Positions 18,200 through 30,000 of a DNA stretch of 64,000 nucleotides are shown here, piece after piece. A program made the position numbers and the translations under genes. The DNA comes from Beroe forskalii (lineage: Eukaryota > Ctenophora > Nuda > Beroida > Beroidae), in contig WFMF01000013.1 of the NCBI GenBank assembly GCA_011033025.1, positions 124,001 through 188,000 of the forward strand. Reading direction: 5' to 3'. The notes under the pieces were generated by a model. The model was not told the origin of the DNA and ran no database searches. It saw only the letters and a list, made by a program, of their open reading frames with translations. Position 1 is the first letter of the stretch; each line of letters starts with the position of its first letter.

Positions 18200-20580
18200 T
18201 AGAATTATAATACAGTCAAAATTGGATTTAAAAGTGGACAAATTCTACACCAAGCGATTTTGCATGGATTCTATAATTTTTTGCATGAAAAATCGATCTA
18301 ACAACTTTCCACACCCCTCCGGAGTGTGGAAAGTGTCGAAAAATCGATTTTTAGCTGAGGCGCAGCCGACTGATATGTAAAAAATCGTATCTCGGCTCAG
18401 GAAGGTCGTAGAGACTTCATCTTGGGCGGAAAATGTGCGCAATGAGCATGTTTATATACAATTGTTACCTAACAAAAATATGCCCTCAAATGCTCAGGAA
18501 CGGAGTTACGGGCGAAAAACAGATTTTTTGGGCAGGCGCAAGACCTGCATAAGGCGAATTTTGTATCTCAGTACAGGAAGGTCGTAGAGACTTCATCTTG
18601 GGCGGAAAATGTGCGCAATGGCCATGTTTATATATAATTGTTCACAAAAATATGCTCTAAAATGCTAAGGAATGGAGTAACGGGTGAAAAACTGTTTTTT
18701 CGGGCAGACGCAAGCCCTGATTTAGGCGAATTTTGTATCTCAGTCCAGGAAGGTCGTAGAGACTTCATCTTGGGCGGAAAATGTGCTCAATGGCCATGTT
18801 TATATACAATTGTTGACAACAATATGCCCTAAAATGCTCAGGAACGGAGTAACGGGCGAAAAACTATTTTTTTTGGCAGCTAACAGGCCTGATATAGAAG
18901 ATTTTTCTATCTTGGTCCAGACATTTATTCCAGTCCTGTATGGTCTTAGTCTTAGTAAAACTGCCAGGGTCGGTTTAATCGGCCAGGCCGGTGGCAGCCA
19001 TGCTGAGCATGGAGACTATCCCTAATACGCTAGGCTAAGGGTGTGAACTCCTGGGTGGTTTTTAGGCCACCCTACTGCCAGGGATATCCTCAGCTGAGAG
19101 CAGCCAGCCGTTCCTGGACCCTCTGGACCGGCGGGCTGCCAACGCCCGTGGCAACAATCAGACTGCAAAGCAAGACAAGGCTTGCCTGCAGATTAAGTCA
19201 GAGATCTGCCAAAGGCGGCTATAATGCACCACCTCTCTTTGTCTAGATGATTCACTGGGAGGTCTGACCCAGCCAGACTGTGTAAATTATTATTCCCACC
19301 GATTGGGATTTAACTGGGCTCAATGGGCAAAGCCCAGTCCTTTATGGTGGTTAATCGTTACCTCGTTTTAGACACATTTCTGTACTCTTCCTACTTCCTG
19401 AGTTGACCATTCCAATTATTTTCTGCTCAGCCGGAAGTCTCTATGGGTGTACGAAATTTCATGTCAGGATACTTCATCTCCCTGTCCTGACCCTAAACAT
19501 CACCCTATAACCTTACCCCGAATCCTAACTCTTACCCATACGCTAACCATTACCCTAACCCAGATCCTTACCTTTGTGTGGGGTTGAAATATTACAAGAT
19601 AAAGTGCCGTGAGATGAAATGTCATGAGATCAAATGTCCGTTACCCGTCTCTTTTACTGGACAGTGATTATATGAAAATCGTCTCAAACCATCGCCAAAT
19701 TTCATTTTTCGCCTATAACTTTCTTCCTGAGAATTTCAGGGCACATGTTTATCCCTTAACTCTTTTATCAGCAAGTCGTACAGAATAAACATGGCCATTG
19801 CGCACATTTTCCGCCCAAGATGAACTCTCTACAACCTTCCTGGACTGAGATACAAAATTGGCCTAAATCAGGTCTTGTGTTGGCCCAAAAAATCAGTTTT
19901 TCGCCCGTTACTCCGTTCCTTAGCATTTTAGGGCATATTTTTGTGAACAATTGTATATAAACATGGCCATTGCCCACATTTTCCGCCCAAGATGAAGTCT
20001 CTACGACCTTCCTGGACTGAGATACAAAATTCGCCTAAATCAGGTCTTGTGTTGGCCCAAAAAAATCAGTTTTTCGCCCGTTACTCCGTTCCTTAGCATT
20101 TAAGGGCATATTTTTGTCAACAATTGTATATAAACATGGCCATTGCGCACATTTTCCGCCCAAGATGAAGTCTCTACGACCTTCCTGGACTGAGATACAA
20201 AATTCGCCTAAATCAGGTCTTGCGTTGGCCCAAAAAATCAGTTTTTCGCCCGTTACTCCGTTCCTTAGCATTTAAGGGCATATTTTTGTCAACAATTGTA
20301 TATAAACATGGCCATTGCGCAAATTTTCCGCCCAAGATGAAGTCTCTACGACCTTCCTGAGCCGAGATACGATTTCTTACATATCAGTCGGCTGCGCCTC
20401 AGCTAAAAATCGATTTTCGGCACTTTCCACCTCGGAGAGGATTTTTACATATCAGTGGAAAGTTGTTAGATCGATTTTTCATGCAAAACTATAGAATCCA
20501 TGCAAAATCGCTTGGTGTAGAATTTGTCCACTTTTTACCCCTTTTTGAGGCAGATTTGACTGTATTATTATTATAACTTG
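18200..20580. mobile_element. 2.4-kb inverted-repeat element with 174-bp subterminal units
   Basis: The outer left segment (CTACACCAAGCGATTTTGCA, 18246 onward) is mirrored by TGCAAAATCGCTTGGTGTAG (about 20501-20520). Inside, the left arm has about three tandem 172-176-bp units (from 18411, 18587, 18759) and the right arm about four inverted 173-bp units (near 19818, 19991, 20164, 20337). The units stay open over about 58 codons (GVTGEKL...QEGRRDFILGGK), pointing inwards in both arms. The centre (18920-19690) is unique and non-coding as far as I can see. Class unknown; no transposase. Confidence 0.75.
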
Positions 20581-20582
20581 TT

Positions 20583-20886
20583 GGCGGATATAATTATATG
20601 ACAAGATTGCTAAACACGTATACCCCTGTTTGCATTGAGGGCCATCCAGAAATGAGTTCATCAAAAATCGACCTTTTTTGCACATACGTACATACTACCT
20701 CATCTTTTGGGAAAGATACATACATACCCCAACGTCATCTCATCATTTTAAGATTTATGTTACATCATTCATTCGATGGGAAAGCCTGAAGTGACGTCAC
20801 TACTGCAATTTAAATTATTCATTCAAAATTGAAAATGGTTGTGGGTTACATTCAGTTTACTACCGGTATCGTCCAATTTTAGAACG
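20583..20886. other. flank of LINE insertion, part of an older inverted repeat
   Basis: GCCATCCAGAAATGAG and CATACTACCTCATC (20641-20740) reappear inverted at about 24285-24380, on the other side of the LINE. The LINE therefore landed inside an earlier inverted-repeat element. CRE-like GTGACGTCAC is present near 20791. Confidence 0.55.
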
Positions 20887-21297
20887 AGTGGTTTATGTCT
20901 ACTACTAAACGGGGGATGGATCTACAAGAGATCCAATCAGAGTCCCCGGCACGGGACCTCCTGCTCGGAGGTCCCGGTTGCCAGGGCTACTGTGGATGGG
21001 AACGAGTCCCGTACCTCCCCAGGAGGACCAATATGCCCGGAGCACATTGGTGTTGACAGCATTGTTACGGGAAGAGACTTCCAGCCCAGTGTTGGTGTTC
21101 CGGGGTACCGTCGAGTCCCAACCAGGATTGGGACTCGTGGTATCCTTTGGTGTGGATCTTCCCGTCGCAAGTCCAGGAGAATTCCATGGTTAGTTAGTTT
21201 CAGGATCGTTATCGACTTTTCTAGGTTCCAGTCGCCCAGTCCTATGAGCATAGCTAACAATCCTGTTCATCTTGAACTTGTCGAAGATGTCGGTCCC

Positions 21298-24240
21298 TTA
21301 GCAGTAGTAGGTACTGAAATACTCCGCCTTAATACTGCCCAGGGCGGGGCACGTTCCGAGGAAATGTGACACCGTCTCTTCTTCACTCAGGCAGAGTGCA
21401 CAAGTTGTACTTACAGCGGGGTTCAGTTTCTTGAGGTGGTAGTTTAGGGCTGCGTGGCCAGTCAGAAGTTGAGCGCAGCTCCTTACCAAATCTGTCCCTC
21501 CACATCATGCCGAACATTCTGGGAGGGTCAGCCTTGAAGGAGCTGGTCCAGACCTCAAACGTCTTAGACTCCTAAGAGCCGCGTAGCAGACGTTACTGGT
21601 TACGCGGAATAGGAAGTAAGACACTGGTTGCGCTGTTGTTTTCATTGGCCGACCCAGCTTTCGCTGTGAGGTCGGCCAACTCGTTTCCCTCAAAACCACT
21701 ATGGGCCGGAATCCAAATGAGTGTTACGCCATTGGACCGGCCCAGTGCGTTGAGGGAGTTTTTGGCCCTGAGGGGCATCTTGTTCTTGATAATCGTGCTG
21801 TAACGGTGGCGTGTCGAACTCATATATGCGCGGCTTTTCCATGCGCGGCGTAATCGTGCGCGGCTTTCTGCCTGTAACTCTGTAATTAACAGGCAGCGAG
21901 CCGCGCACGATAACGCCGCGCATGGAAAAGCCGCGCACATATGAGTTCGACACGCACCTGTTAATCGCATGGATAGCAGATTTACTGTCACAGTTTATCA
22001 AGATCTTTCTGTCCTTCAGTGCGTGTTCCTGTCTTCCTTTAGAATTTCGGCTGTTTTTGCGACTGCAAATACTTCCGCTTGGAACACTGTACTGTGTTGA
22101 CCCAGGTGGAAGACTGGAAGGGTTCACTGTGATTCAGGTGGGCCAAATGTGGCCCTCCTCGTATCACCACCCCTGCTCCTGATTGGTCGTTGATTCTAGA
22201 TCCATCAGTATAACACACAATGTCATAATTACCTTCCTCCGGTCCTCCATAGTCGTCCCTCGAGGGGAAACGCACGGTGAACCGTTGGTCAGTACTAAGA
22301 ATTGGCGTCATTGGATCGTGTTCCGAGGAGGCTACATCTTTGGTGGGCAATGCCCTGAGGAGCTTCTCGTTTGTGTCAATGTGGCTAGCGATGCGGATCG
22401 AGGGTTTCCCAGGCGGTGGAAGAGACCAATGACCATTGGTCTTCAACCGTAGGGCCTCCCTCGCTGCACACTCGTTAATCCACATTGTCATTGGGGCAAA
22501 CCCGTGATCACATCCAGCGCTGTGTTGGGTGTCGAGGGTAGGGCTCCTGTTATCAAAACATTTGCCAACCTCTGTACCCCCGTAAGCAGTTTCTGGTTGT
22601 GTTGTTTCTGTGTGCCAGTAATCCAGATGGTTGACCCGTACATGAGTATTGAGTATCGGTCTGACCATCATCTCGTAGATCCAGCGCATGGTAGTCGGAC
22701 TAAGGCCCCAGGTGGGTCCCACCGCTTTCCTGCATTGCATCAGCAAGGCTTTGGACTTCTTGCACGCGTTCTCAATGTGATCGTTCCACGAAAGTTTCGA
22801 GTCAAGAGTGATACCCAGGAATTTCGTGGTCGTTCGCATTTCTATCTCTACACCGTCCACTTTCAGGGGTCTGGTGAATGACCAATTCCTCCTGTTCGTG
22901 AACATGACGCAGTGTGTTTTCACGTGGCTCAAGGTAAGCCCGTGCGATTTGCACCACTGGTTGATACTGTTGAGGCTTTTCTGCGTAACCTCTCTCAAGG
23001 TGTCCGCATCAAAGCCTTGGATGTTACAACCTGCTGGTTTTTGGGGGGTGGTGACCACAGAGACCAGGGAGATATCATCCGCGAACCCTTGCAGGTCGCA
23101 TGGAATCTTGTCCCTTGTGTACTCTAGACCTAGTAGATCGTTTATTACGAGGTTCCATAGGAATGGCGAGAGGATCCCTCCCTGAGGACACCCACGTAAT
23201 ATAGCTATGACCTTCTCCTTGCCCTGCAGTTCGACAGTAGTGCGCCGGTAGCGGATCATTGACATGATTCATCTGTTTACACCCTGTGACTTGCAGTTCT
23301 TGGATAGGGCCTTGTCTATGGAGTCAAACGACACGTTGTCGAATGCTCCTTCTATAGTTCTATATCCAGGAAAGTGCCGAGTGCCATTCCTTTGTTAAGG
23401 AGGGCCATCTCGATTTTCCTGACAAGTTTGTGGATAGCGGCCGTAGTCGAGTGACCTCGCTTGAAACCAAATTGTTTCTTGCTTAGTTTCTCGTAAACTT
23501 TGAGGTTCGCTCCATGTGCCACAATATCACCCGCTCCATCCACTTAAGGAGGACGGGTGACAAGGTGATTGTCCTAAAGGACTTGGGATTATGTTAATCA
23601 TCCTTCCCAGGTTTAGGCAGAAAGATACCACTGGAGTTCCTCCATGTTTCAGGAGTGTGCCCCAATTTGTAGCTTGCTCTAGCAATGCTAATGAAAGCGT
23701 CACTAATACTGCCCCAACCCTTCTGAAGCATGATGGGCCGTATCCCGTCCGGACCTGCCGCCGATAGAGGACTGAACTCCTGCAGTGCCCTTTTCACTCT
23801 ATTCTCAGAGAATATGTGATCGAGGCTTCATGGCTGCTCAGTCTCATTGGCTGTTTCCTGTGGATTGCTATCCACATGGTTCCCAAGGTCGCCAAAGTGC
23901 ACTTCCGTCATACGCTCCAAGGTTTCGGTCGGGGTCTCAGTGAGACTCCCGTCTTTCTTCCTTACTGCGCACAATTTTGTGTCCTTGTTGTCCTTGATGA
24001 AACTAGAGATTCTTTTCGATTCAGTTTTGACTCCAACTTCGCGCAGAAATCTCTATATTTCTCCGAGATCACCCGATCCCGGAGTTTTTCATATTTCTTC
24101 CGAGAGTCCCTCTTCAACGAGTTGAGGGTAGGGTCTCGGTTTTTCTTTTTAGATGCCTTCCTGATCTTTCCTCTCATCTCCCTTCTCGCATCCTTCACTT
24201 CGGCCGTATCCCACGGGGGTGGTTTAACCTTCGCTGACAC
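21298..24240 (-). pseudogene. degenerate LINE ORF2 (RT - RNase H - zinc knuckle)
   Basis: Frame pieces lie at 23962-24240, 23594-23797, 23352-23543, 22039-23265, 21593-21991 and 21298-21489. The best-preserved piece (22039-23265) spans the RT palm with FADD to the start of RNase H. The presence of RNase H and a CCHC knuckle after RT fits the I/R1/LOA assemblage rather than CR1. All catalytic RNase H segments can be seen, but in different frames. Confidence 0.85.
21809..21955. mobile_element. fold-back MITE inside the LINE RNase H domain
   Basis: GCGTGTCGAACTCATAT (from 21809) and ATATGAGTTCGACACGC (to 21955) start arms of about 65 bp rich in GCGCGGC, joined by a short loop near 21880. It interrupts RNase H between the CDSKSAIHAINR and STIIKNKMPLRA segments. 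No clear duplication. Confidence 0.8.
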
Positions 24241-24260
24241 GTATGTCAGTGGTTTATGTC

Positions 24261-24962
24261 AAAATTTCGCCTCTATTAAGTGATGAGCTCATCATTTTGC
24301 AAACCTACATACATACTACCTCATCATTTCCAAAACATACATACATACCCAAGTGATGAGCTCATTTCTGGATGCCCCTTGAGCGGCGCGCTTCCTCACA
24401 CCTCAGAAGCGCGCGGCGCGTACAGTGTACACACACTTGACTTATGCGGGCTTATGTCCGCCAACAATTCAAACGAATTTGATTTGATTTTAATTTTTTA
24501 AACTTGAAAAATTTTCCGAATTGAAATTGATTTCACTTCATTTTCAAATTAATTCTTATATCTATAATTATTGGTCCGACTAATTCAAATTGAAGACTAA
24601 CATTGAAGTTTTGGGATTAAAAATGGAAAAATAATTCACATTTCAAAAGTCTGCGCTAAAACTAAAACTTAACTTTGGTCTGGTCTAAAAGTAAAACGGT
24701 AAAATTATACAGCAGCTTAAATATGCACCGCGAATCACGTCAAACAAACCTTGTCAAATTAGTTAAAACTCTTAGTCTTATCAAACCACATACGGTCTCA
24801 CTCTCAGGACAGCTGCACCTTGACCTAGCGCTTATCAAATATTCAAAAACTTAAAGAATTTTCTATTGCCGGTGTTTCAATTTTTTTAAAGATTTTTTAG
24901 ATTTTTTGTGAAGAATCACAGTATGTCAAACTTAAAGAATTTATGCCTCATCGGTTTTTCTC
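24261..24962. other. TE-derived spacer
   Basis: Right half of the older inverted repeat (to about 24390), then a CGCGCGGCGCGTAC segment with TATGCGGGCTTATG related to sequence near 17540. From 24500 on it is AT-rich and I see nothing. Confidence 0.4.
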
Positions 24963-25975
24963 TACTAAAAGCTGGAACCACCCGAATCGACCCAAACCCA
25001 CCCGATTTATTATTTTGCCTCGAACCCACCCGAAACCACCAAACCCATCTGAAACCACCCGAACACTCCTCGAACCCACCCAAACCCACCTGAAACTTCC
25101 TTTGTTCAATAATTTTTAAATTAAAATATGAAATTTTCCCAACCCATCCTGAAAGTGAACCCACCCCGAAACGAGCAAAAACTTTACTTACTCATATGTG
25201 AAACCAACCAAAACCAACCGAACTTCAGTGTTTGGCAGGGTTGGGCCCAAACCCTGACCCTGACCCAGTTAAGGGTAGGGTTAGGGTGAGGGCATAGCTT
25301 CCGACCTTTGAAAATCTGTTCGGAGGGCAGTTTTTGACCCAAAAAGAAGGGAAAATCAACGAAAAAAGAGGGCAATATTCTACCAAAAAGTGTCGACTTT
25401 TTTTTTTGGAGACCGCCTCAAAAATGCAATCCGAGATAGTGCCTATTAGGTGTATTTTCAAAATCATGGGTGTGTTTCAGGAGGTAAAGGTGTGTTTTAG
25501 GTGATTCACTAAAAGTGTATTTACAGAATCAATCCGAGATAGTGTGTCTTAGGTGTATTTGCGAAATATATGGTCGACCCTTTTTTTTGGAAACCGCCAA
25601 AAAGACTTTTTAGGCCGTGAATAATAAGTGTATTTTGGGAAGGGTCAAAAAGGAGGGCAAATGGGGCCTTAAAGAGGGCAAAAAGGAGGGCTCGGAGGGC
25701 AAGACCCAATATGGAGGGCAAAAAGAGGGCATGAGAGGGCGCCCTCTCAAATAGAGGGCAGTTCGGAAGCTATGGGTGAGGGTTCCTGTTATGGTTAGAG
25801 AATAGGATTGGTTCGGCTGGGTTTGGGTGGGTTTGGTTGCGTTCTGGCGAAACCACCTGAACTGGTTTCCGGCCATGGGTTCGGGGGGTTTCAGGTGGGT
25901 TTGGAAGGTTTCGGCTGGGTTCGAGGCTAGATCGGGTGGGTTCCGGTCGATTCTGGTGGTTCCTGCTTTAAGAAA
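24963..25975. repeat. degenerate AACCCACCC / GGGTGGGTT inverted repeat
   Basis: The left arm (24968-25170) is made of AACCACCCGAA and AACCCACC units, the right arm (25800-25973) of the complement, with matching outer ends (GGAACCACCCGAATCGACC versus GGTCGATTCTGGTGGTTCC). The element at 25293-25774 lies between the arms. Confidence 0.65.
25293..25774. mobile_element. 482-bp DNA transposon remnant with 8-bp duplication
   Basis: Ends CATAGCTTCCGA...TCGGAAGCTATG, flanked directly by GGTGAGGG at 25285-25292 and 25775-25782. Interior has repeated GAGGGCAAAAAG. An 8-bp duplication suits hAT or P-like transposases. No coding capacity. Confidence 0.8.
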
Positions 25976-26349
25976 CTAACGTATTTCTCTAAATTTTATT
26001 CAAATCACAGAACTAAAACTTCTACTTCGGAGCATACACTGACACAATTTAAACAGACCCAAACTATTTTCATGGGCCGGGTACTTAAGTTCACACAAAA
26101 CTAGGCTGTATGTACTTGTAGTGAGGGGTATGTGCATATGAATTGATTGTGTCGAAAACAAATAAATTTCAGTTTGATTGAAAAATAGCTTGATTGATTG
26201 AGCCGGGAACCCTCCTAAACCCCCCCCCCCCATTAAACCTCCTTTTGGTAATTTTTATAATTATGTCCACCAAAATTAAAAGTGAGGGGGTTCCCCACCC
26301 CCAGGGCTTAACAAATTGAATACAATTTCTCACGATTCTGCATCGAAAT

Positions 26350-26795
26350 TCAACTGGATAATGATTGCAGCTTTCTTGCCTTTTTCACTTTGCTTTTTTG
26401 CTTCGCAACTTTTTTAATTCTCAAAGATTTGATCTTTTTCTCCGAATATTTTGCGGTCCCACTACACACGTGTCTTAGCTTCTTGGAGCTGGTGGAGTTT
26501 TCTGATGCGGGCTGCAGGGTATCCAGAGATAGAACAGCAGTAGCAGGAAGCATTGCACTCTCAGAGTGCATTGAATTCTTTAACTGATTGTCCGTCCTGA
26601 GCCTCCTTTTCCCACCTTTTACCTCCGAATTAACGGGCTGATTAACCGGCTGTTTCTTCCGTTTGTTCTGTTCCTTCTTCTTCCCAAAGTCGTGAGTATC
26701 CAAATGCAGCGCAGCTTCTCTCATAGCTAGTGACACAGACTGCATCAACTTAGCACCTTCCTCGTCAGACATTGTACACTTCTCTAACTTCGTTC
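26350..26795 (-). CDS. DDX49: DDX49 last exon, basic C-terminal tail
   Basis: 446 bases with acceptor CCCACAG|GAACG and stop at 26350. It begins (G)TKLEKCTMSDEEGAK, aligning with the LEEFSVEEAEVL segment after the helicase core, then FGKKKEQNKRKKQ, where human DDX49 has EKKEINKRKQ. The rest is Lys/Ser-rich, as expected for a nucleolar RNA-binding tail, and poorly conserved. The 26000-26349 flank shows no feature other than a C-run near 26220. Confidence 0.88.
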
Positions 26796-26898
26796 CTGTG
26801 GGAAATGTAACAATCAAGTAACGGTTTTAGGCCATGTTTGGGAACTTTTCATTGGTCATTGGACTTTGAGTGATAAGGAAAACCACGTTTCGACGTAC

Positions 26899-27071
26899 CT
26901 ATAGAAGCTTCAATAGCCTGAAGTCTGGTGACATCGTACTGTGTAACTATGGTAACTGCGCGGCCCCCCTTTCCAGCACGTGCTGTCCTTCCCACCCGGT
27001 GCACATAGTCTGTAGGTGAGGAGGGGGTGTTGTAGTTGATAACACACGACACACTCGGGATATCCAGTCCT
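26899..27071 (-). CDS. DDX49: DDX49 exon with helicase motif VI
   Basis: 173 bases. It starts in the innermost array unit (acceptor CTCCTCAG|AGGACTGG) and encodes [19 protein letters not shown], then [15 protein letters not shown] (motif VI), VTIVTQYDV and IEASI, ending at ATAG|GTACGT. Its first roughly 50 bases are the source of the array beyond it. Confidence 0.93.
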
Positions 27072-30000
27072 CTGAGGAGGGGTTTGTATTAGGTGAGGAG
27101 GGGGTGTTGTAGTTGATAACACACGACACACTCGGGATATCCAGTCCTCTGAGGAGGGGGTTTGTATTAGGTGAGGAGGGGGTGTTGTAGTTGATAACAC
27201 ACGACACACTCGGGATATCCAGTCCTCTGAGGAGGGGTTTGTATTAGGTGAGGAGGGGGTGTTGTAGTTGATAACACACGACACACTCGGGATATCCAGT
27301 CCTCTGAGGAGGGGTTTGTATTAGGTGAGGAGGGGGTGTTGTAGTTGATAACACACGACACACTCGGGATATCCAGTCCTCTGAGGAGGGGGTTTGTATT
27401 AGGTGAGGAGGGGTGTTGTAGTTGATAACACACGACACACTCGGGATATCCAGTCCTCTGAGGAGGGGTTTGTATTAGGTGAGGAGGGGGTGTTGTAGTT
27501 GATAACACACGACACACTCGGGATATCCAGTCCTCTGAGGAGGGGGTTTGTATTAGGTGAGGAGGGGTGTTGTAGTTGATAACACACGACACACTCGGGA
27601 TATCCAGTCCTCTGAGGAGGGTCCTATTAGGTGAGGAGGGGGTGTTGTAGTTGATAACACACGACACACTCGGGATATCCAGTCCTCTGAGGAGGGGTTT
27701 GTATTAGGTGAGGAGGGGGTGTTGTTGATAACACACGACACTCGGGATATCCAGTCCTCTGAGGAGGGGTTTGTATTAGGTGAGGAGGGGTGTTGTAGTT
27801 GATAACACACGACACACTCGGGATATCCAGTCCTCTGAGGAGGGGTTTGTATTAGGTGAGGAGGGGGTGTTGTAGTTGATAACACACGACACACTCGGGA
27901 TATCCAGTCCTCTGAGGAGGGTATTGTATTAGGTGAGGAGGGGGTGTTGTAGTTGATAACACACGACACACTCGGGATATCCAGTCCTCTGAGGAGGGGT
28001 TTGTATTAGGTGAGGAGGGGGTGTTGTAGTTGATAACACACGACACACTCGGGATATCCAGTCCTCTGAGGAGGGGTTTGTATTAGGTGAGGAGGGGGTG
28101 TTGTAGTTGATAACACACGACACACTCGGGATATCCAGTCCTCTGAGGAGGGGTTTGTATTAGGTGAGGAGGGGGTGTTGTAGTTGATAACACACGACAC
28201 ACTCGGGATATCCAGTCCTCTGAGGAGGGGTTTGTATTAGGTGAGGAGGGGTGTTGTAGTTGATAACACACGACACACTCGGGATATCCAGTCCTCTGAG
28301 GAGGGGTTTGTATTAGGTGAGGAGGGGGTGTTGTAGTTGATAACACACGACACACTCGGGATATCCAGTCCTCTGAGGAGGGTATTGTATTAGGTGAGGA
28401 GGGGGTGTTGTAGTTGATAAGGAGGGGTTGTATTTGACACACTCGGGATATCCAGTCCTCTGAGGAGGGGTTTGTATTAGGTGAGGAGGGGGGTGTTGTA
28501 GTTGATAACACACGACACACTCGGGATATCCAGTCCTCTGAGGAGGGGTTTGTATTAGGTGAGGAGGGGTGTTGTAGTTGATAACACACGACACACTCGG
28601 GATATCCAGTCCTCTGAGGAGGGTTTGTATTAGGTGAGGAGGGGGGTGTTGTAGTTGATAACACACGACACACTCGGGATATCCAGTCCTCTGAGGAGGG
28701 GGTTTGTATTAGGTGAGGAGGGGGTGTTGTAGTTGATAACACACGACACACTCGGGATATCCAGTCCTCTGAGGAGGGGTTTGTATTAGGTGAGGAGGGG
28801 TGTTGTAGTTGATAACACACGACACACTCAGGATATCCAGTCCTCTGAGGAGGGGTTTGTATTAGGTGAGGAGGGGGTGTTGTAGTTGATAACACACGAC
28901 ACACTCGGGATATCCAGTCCTCTGAGGAGGGGTTTGTATTAGGTGAGGAGGGGGTGTTGTAGTTGATAACACACGACACTCGGGATATCCAGTCCTCTGA
29001 GGAGGGGTTTGTATTAGGTGAGGAGGGGGTGTTGTAGTTGATAACACACGACACACTCGGGATATCCAGTCCTCTGAGGAGGGGTTTGTATTAGGTGAGG
29101 AGGGGGTGTTGTAGTTGATAACACACGACACACACTCGGGATATCCAGTCCTCTGAGGAGGGGTTTGTATTAGGTGAGGAGGGGGTGTTGTAGTTGATAA
29201 CACACGACACACTCGGGATATCCAGTCCTCTGAGGAGGTTTGTATTAGGTGAGGGGGTGTTGTAGTTGATAACACACGACACACCCGGGATATCCAGTCC
29301 TCTGAGGAGGGGTTTGTATTAGGTGAGGAGGGGGTGTTGTAGTTGATAACACACGACACACTCAGGATATCCAGTCCTCTGAGGAGGGGTTTGTATTAGG
29401 TGAGGAGGGGTGTTGTAGTTGATAACACGACACACTCAGGATATCCAGTCCTCTGAGGAGGGGTTTGTATTAGGTGAGGAGGGGGTGTTGTAGTTGATAA
29501 CACCACGACACACTCGGGATATCCAGTCCTCTGAGGAGGGGTTTGTATTAGGTGAGGAGGGGGTGTTGTAGTTGATAACACACGACACACTCGGGATATC
29601 CAGTCCTCTGAGGAGGGTATTGTATTAGGTGAGGAGGGGGTGTTGTAGTTGATAACACACGACACACTCAGGATATCCAGTCCTCTGAGGAGGGGCATGT
29701 ATTAGGTGAGGAGGGGGTGTTGTAGTTGATAACACACGACACACTCAGGATATCCAGTCCTCTGAGGAGGGGTTTGTATTAGGTGAGGAGGGGGTGTTGT
29801 AGTTGATAACACACGACACACTCGGGATATCCAGTCCTCTGAGGAGGGGGTTTGTATTAGGTGAGGAGGGGGTGTTGTAGTTGATAACACACACACACAT
29901 ATCAGTCCTCTGAGGAGGGTATTGTATCGTTTAGGTGAGGAGGGGTTGATAACACACGACACACTCGGGATATCCAGTCCTCTGAGGAGGGGTTTGTATT

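Larger units (their letters stand above)
20900..24247 (-). mobile_element. LINE of the I group, 5'-truncated, with 13-bp target-site duplication
   Basis: AGTGGTTTATGTC occurs directly at 20887-20899 and 24248-24260. The 3' end (20900) has a short (TAG)n tail. From the 5' side the minus strand shows a basic linker, RT blocks (SAAGPDGIRP, FLPKPGKDD, GCPQGGILSPFLWN, GFADDISLVS), an RNase H domain (YTDGSRIN, WIPAHSGFEGNELAD) and a C-terminal zinc knuckle (CALCLSEEETVSHFLGTCP). The endonuclease is missing. Several frameshifts, a stop before the C-terminus and an inserted fold-back (21809-21955) show that it is dead. Confidence 0.9.

Noticed and set aside
18638-20271. Host gene encoding EFCISVQEGRRDFILGGK repeats
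   Set aside because: The frames sit in mirrored repeat arms of an inverted-repeat element, lack a plausible start or stop structure, and occur on both strands.
20937-21260. 107-codon minus frame after the LINE zinc knuckle
   Set aside because: Lies in the LINE 3' end without a domain; best read as UTR and degenerate tail.
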